A stretch of 64,000 nt of DNA from Elysia crispata (taxonomy: Eukaryota; Mollusca; Gastropoda; Plakobranchidae). Numbering within the stretch: position 1 is the stretch's first letter; each line of letters opens with the position of its first letter. Below the pieces are notes generated by a model that was not told the DNA's origin, made no database searches, and saw only the letters and a program-made list of their open reading frames with translations. The translations under genes and the position numbers were made by a program. Of this stretch, positions 59,055 to 64,000 are shown piece after piece. The stretch lies in assembly GCA_033675545.1 (NCBI GenBank), contig JAWDGP010001389.1, positions 639,501 through 703,500 of the forward strand. The letters run 5' to 3'.

Positions 59055-62000
59055 CTAGGCCGTCTTTGCCCTGATAGCTGCTCTTTTGCTTGTGACAGCC
59101 TGGAAACCAGCCTTGATACCTGCCACAGAACATCTGCTTCCACATGTCTCACATTGCAGGAAAAACAAACGTCCTTCTTTCTGGAGCAATGTGTCTCGAG
59201 ATCTGCACGTGTGACATGTGACATACTCCTCTGCAATAAAAAAAAAATTCATTTCATTGACAGTAGAAAACAGGCATTCTTTAATATTTCCCAAGTTTGA
59301 CATTGAGAAATAAACAATTTACTATAATTATGTTGTGCACTAAATCTTTACAATAAAATGTATAAGAGAAACAGAGACTCACTTATGTCTTGAATGCCTG
59401 ATAAGTAATCAGAGCTTTAAGGCAAGGATATATTGAAAGCCTAACTTTGATGTGCTTGTGTTAATTTTCAAATGATCAAATAAATTATGATTTTGGATGT
59501 TAAACCTATATAACCAGAGTATAAGAGCAGAAAACTATAGGAACTAGAAATAAGATTAACAGACATACCCTTAAGCTCTCTCAACTAGTAAGTGGAAAGA
59601 AGTCTTTGACTTCTTGAAAAAATAAGTGAGACTGATGCTATATATTCACAAGATACAGCAATATTCATCAGCCATAAAAATTATGGAAGATTCAGATTTC
59701 TTTGGTCTCTTCCAAGATTAACACTTTAAGGATAAGACCAACATTGATACGTAAAACACGGACAGAATGAACCGGGTAAGATTTTAAAGTAACATGACCA
59801 TGCTTATCGAACCATCCTTCAACTAGACTTGACTGGTCTTAAATGATCTCACTTAAACTGCTGTGGAGATTAAGAGAGTCCTCTTTGTATATATATATAT
59901 AGCAGATAAAAAAAAATTTCAGGTGACTAAGACTTGAAAGTTAGCGTGGCAAACGAATGAGGTTGTTTAAAGTCAGTAGGCCTACCCATGCATAGAAGAA
60001 TCACAAATTTAACTAAATCATGAGATACCAAAACACATACAAACTCCTGTTTTGATTAAAAAAATCTGTTCAAGATACGCTGTTCTTATTTCCTACATTT
60101 CATACAACGGAGTCCACTTAACTCAGATTTAGATAAGTTGAGTTTACTTTTACCTAAGAAATTACTTTTCATTTAAGGCCCCTAAATAATTTCTTTTAAT
60201 TTGAAGGAACATAATTTCACTTCAATAAACTACGCCTTTGGTCCTATTAACTTAAAAAAAACAATTCATTTCAATGCTATGCTCCTCAGTGGATCTTAAC
60301 CTTTATATGTCTCCTCAGCTACTTCTGTAGACAGGGGAATGGGTGCAATATGGGTGTGGTGCTGATAGCCACATTAGAATAAAATTTTTTTCAATTTTAC
60401 TGCAGAGAGACTGGCCAGTGATATAATTTCAGATATATTGAGAAATGAGAAGATTGGCATTCATCTCCATAAAATCATTGGCTATAACCTATCTATAACC
60501 ATCAAATAAGAAAGCCAGGTGGAGAGTTAGATGTGAGATAGGTGTACCTAGTATACATCTAACATCAAGTTTATAAAACTGGCAGGTCTCTGTACAAATC
60601 TACCTTTGATTGAACAGTATTTGGGATCTCATTAATCCTCCACCCCCAAGGTATTTGTAATACATAAATTTTTATGGCCAAAAAAACCCCCCGAAAAAAC
60701 CAGAGCTATGCTGACTGCGTGATAGCTACACAACATTTTAGGTTACTCTAAGAGAAGATCAAAAACATACATAAGGTGCTAGAAAATGGACTAACAATAG
60801 AGACAAAGCCAAATCGACTCTATGTATTTAATTCATAGGTGCCAAATGGCTATGAAACAACTGTCTGAACACAGAGTCTAGGCTTGCAACATAAAACTTT
60901 TCTCAAAGTTACATCAAGAGTAAAAGAAAAGTGAAGGTAAGAAAATGTATTTTGTTTAAACAGAAAAAACTCAGTAAAAAACAAAAACCAGGGATTGCTT
61001 AGCCTTTTCCAATAGGCTGTCTCTAAATCGTAAAGTTAGTTGAATACCTAATATTCTTTCTTTACATAGCATTTCTTTTCTCATTGGAATAAAGAGGGGA
61101 AAACAAGATTATTTAATTTTTTTTTTTTTCGAGGATATAGAATGACGTAAAAATTTTATTATTCTGCTAAAATAGTCATATCGTCAGTGTTCATTTATCT
61201 CGTGTGTATGTGCCTGGCTACTAGTGTTAGTATCCCTATCAATCACTTACTGATGTATCTCCTGAGGACATTTTCTATCTGCTTTTGTGTGTATTTGCCT
61301 CTGATAATAAGCTGGTTGTTTCCATCAACAGAGCCACTGAAAATAAAAAGGAAGGAGAAACATCATTAAGACTTTGAGCTGAGTATGATCAAAATCAATT
61401 AGGTCTAAAAATTCTCACAAAGCTTCATCTGGCTTGTAAAAAAAATACTCTAACATTTCGATCTAGATTTTTAATTTGGTCTACTTGCTTTGGAATGAAA
61501 ATCACCTACTATAATTATAGTCTCATGCTCAGTTTCGATGATAAGAGCTAGATCCACTTTGGATTTCCCATCGATTTCAATACATGTAATTGACTAGATT
61601 TAGATGATTTATCTAGACCCCCCTCCAAATGTCTAGTCGTATTAACTATTATCAAATGAAGAATTAAGAATGATCCTTTGTTGGAAATAACTGCAAGAGA
61701 AAAAGTTTTTCGGACGAATGTTCATTAAAATATACAACTCCATGACATTGTTTCAACTACAATATAAATCTTGATAGGACCTACTGGAATTCAAAACATA
61801 AATAATAATAATAATACCCCATATCGACTAATCAATCGATATATTAAACCAGTTTTACTCTTTCGCACGGGTTGATACTCCATGACGAAAAAATATTGTA
61901 CTAGCAGAATTATACTTTCACTATTTCACTTTCCGTAAAATTTTACATATGCTCAACCTTACAGATAAAAGTTTCCATCTGGCACAAGGATACCATTTAC

Positions 62001-63846
62001 TGAGGAGCATATGCATGCCCCTTCCAAATAGACGGAATTCCGTAAATTTTCAAAAAATTCTCTTTCCTAGCTTTTACTTGATGGAAAAAAAAAATTGAAC
62101 AAAAAAAAAACAAAACAAAAAAACATTCAGATAAATTTGTGCCTTATATTGATATGTTATGAATAAGCTACAAACAACATTTTTTTGTCAATCTAGAGCA
62201 ACTAAACATAAAGCTTTAGCATCCCATAAAGAAATATGCTCATGGTTTTGATATGAAATCCCAAAAATCAAGACCCTCTCACTCCCTTCTTCGATTTAAG
62301 GCTCTATATTTTCTCTTCCAGAAACACCAAAAAAAATAATCTGCATGCCCAAAGCCTTGTTGCATTATCTACAGTAGCAGAGGCAAATAATTACAAAAAA
62401 AATTCTTAATATTTACTCCGCCTTTTAGCATACACTAGAGCTTTGTTAGTGGCCAATTCATTGAGTCACCAGTTAGAAAAAGACAGGTGGAATCAAAATA
62501 ATGAAAAAGAAAATTGACTCGCAGAGAGATTGAGGGTAAAAAGGTAATGTAAAGGAACAGACAATGAGAAGCACTTAAAGAAATCCTCCAATGAACAATA
62601 GCCCAGCAAATGTTTTCAATTTCATGTACAAAGGAATAAGTGTACCTCGTTCCCAATTCAGCTAAAAGGAAAGCAAGCACATGCTTCGGTTGTCTGTGTA
62701 ACCTAAAGACAAGAAAAAAGCAATCACATATTTTTAAGATGAAATAATGCATTAAAAAAACAAACAAATCAAGACCACAAAATTCACAGAAAAGGAGTAT
62801 AATGCATAAACCCATCTTTAAAAAAAATGCTGTCATATGGAAAACACTCGAAGAAAAAAAGCAACAGAAAAAAAAAAAACCTATTCAAATTGGATAAACA
62901 GAGGCTCATTAGATCAGTTTGATCAATTTTTACCTGACATATAAATTTAACCTAAACAGTAACATATGGTGTTATTTCCTGTTTAAATAAAACAAATAAT
63001 TAGCTCACTTACAATCTGCATATATCTGCAAAGTTTGCAAAGGATGTTTTCCTTGTTCCGACTCGCAAAACTTGTGGAGGCCTCATCACAAATTTTTTCT
63101 TCTCCCCAGCAACCAAGTCAGGATTCTTCTCCCTCATTATGTCAAACACTCTTTTCAACAACTGGGCACCAAAAATTAAAGAAAATAAACACTTAATCAA
63201 AAGCTAAAAAAATACAAAATATTAGGATCATGCAAGATAAGAATGATGCAATTGCACAAATGACATCTAGGCTTTCATAAGACCTTAGATACAATACCTT
63301 TTATATTTTACCCACAGCATAAAAAAGTCTTGAATCCTTTCACTAAAAAAATAATTAGAATTCAATAAACCATGTAAGACATAGATAAGGGGGTAATAGC
63401 AAAATACTCAATACCACAGCAATAGACTTTATAGATCTTGACTGCATTCATTCTGTTGCATTGTGTTTGTATGGAATAAAAGCCAAACCAAATGGAAATA
63501 ATCTTAAGACAGGTTGGAAAAAAATTGAGCTTTATTATCTCTTTCTTTTCACATGCATTATCGTTAATTTAAGATAACTTAATTACTGTTTGCTGTGTTC
63601 ATGCATGAAAAGTTAAGACCAAAGGACAGTTTGAATGAATTTTCCTTCTTGCTTTCCCCTCTCAAAATTTCATCAAATGTGATCTTGAAATATATAGGCT
63701 GCCCAAAAATCTGATTTTAGGATGAATGTCACAGTTTTGGAGCACACACATAAGAAAAGATGAGCCATGACCCACCTCATCATAAGTGTAGTCCCTGTCT
63801 GATCCAATCCAAGCATTGTGAGCTCCAACACTGTCAACTTGGTCAT
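59055..63846 (-). CDS. EIF2S2: Translation initiation factor eIF2 subunit beta, 3' part
   Basis: eIF2 beta is part of the eIF2 ternary complex that delivers initiator tRNA to the 40S ribosome and contacts eIF5 and eIF2B. Coding exons seen (5' to 3', minus): 63846-63776, 63161-63013, 62702-62646, 61336-61251, 59230-59055; all GT-AG, phases close, giving 178 residues plus stop. Seen: [101 protein letters not shown], and the C-terminal zinc ribbon of the family with two CxxC pairs (CHTC and CETC, 17 residues between). The end, [10 protein letters not shown]-stop, matches the family terminus. The N-terminal lysine-rich boxes (about 155 residues in human, from memory) must lie beyond base 64000. 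Very strong conservation; an intact gene. Confidence 0.97.
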
Positions 63847-64000
63847 CTGAAACAAAGAGCTTTAACATATAGCTATTGATGCTTTGCTACGAGAGAATTT
63901 ACCGTCTACCCAAATATTAAACCTGATGAGGTTCCTTCCCATTAGTATTTTGCATAACTTATCTCAACTTGCAGATCCAATGAGAAATTTGAAGTTCTTA

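Overview
This is a eukaryotic nuclear window: AT-rich, with long GT-AG introns, abundant microsatellites and minisatellites, and transposon relics. It carries three conserved housekeeping genes with animal-type exon structure. Their protein sequences, together with the LINE and SINE types seen, suggest an invertebrate, most likely a mollusc (gastropod-like). The species assignment is inference; I could not run a search.

Layout. Bases 1-3830 hold a decayed non-LTR retrotransposon (LINE) in two oppositely oriented halves, with a 31-bp minisatellite inside its endonuclease part. Bases 4502-24507 (+) are a complete NAE1 gene (NEDD8-activating enzyme E1 regulatory subunit), which I resolve into 20 coding exons and 557 residues. 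Bases about 24.9-28.3 kb are the convergent intergenic space, with one SINE-like relic. Bases 28274-56225 (-) are a complete NSUN2 gene (RNA m5C methyltransferase), 21 coding exons and 774 residues. Its introns hold a pogo-like DNA transposon derivative, a pair of palindrome clusters, a 138-bp tandem array with CCAAT-type motifs, and an 8-kb 30-bp minisatellite of about 267 copies. Bases 59055-63846 (-) are the 3' five coding exons of EIF2S2 (eIF2 beta); its 5' part lies beyond the window.

Exons were assembled by reading splice sites by eye. In all three genes phases close exactly and total lengths are consistent (NAE1 1674 nt, NSUN2 2325 nt including stops). The three genes act in separate pathways (neddylation, RNA methylation, translation initiation), and nothing suggests co-regulation.

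The very long open frames over 44.8-53.0 kb, on both strands, are a product of the 30-bp repeat and are not called as genes. The most unusual theme is repeats that carry 3'-splice-site-like signals in the sense orientation of the host gene: the 30-bp array in NSUN2 intron 2, a 65-bp array and a duplicated real acceptor in NAE1, and CT microsatellites directly abutting acceptors in both genes.
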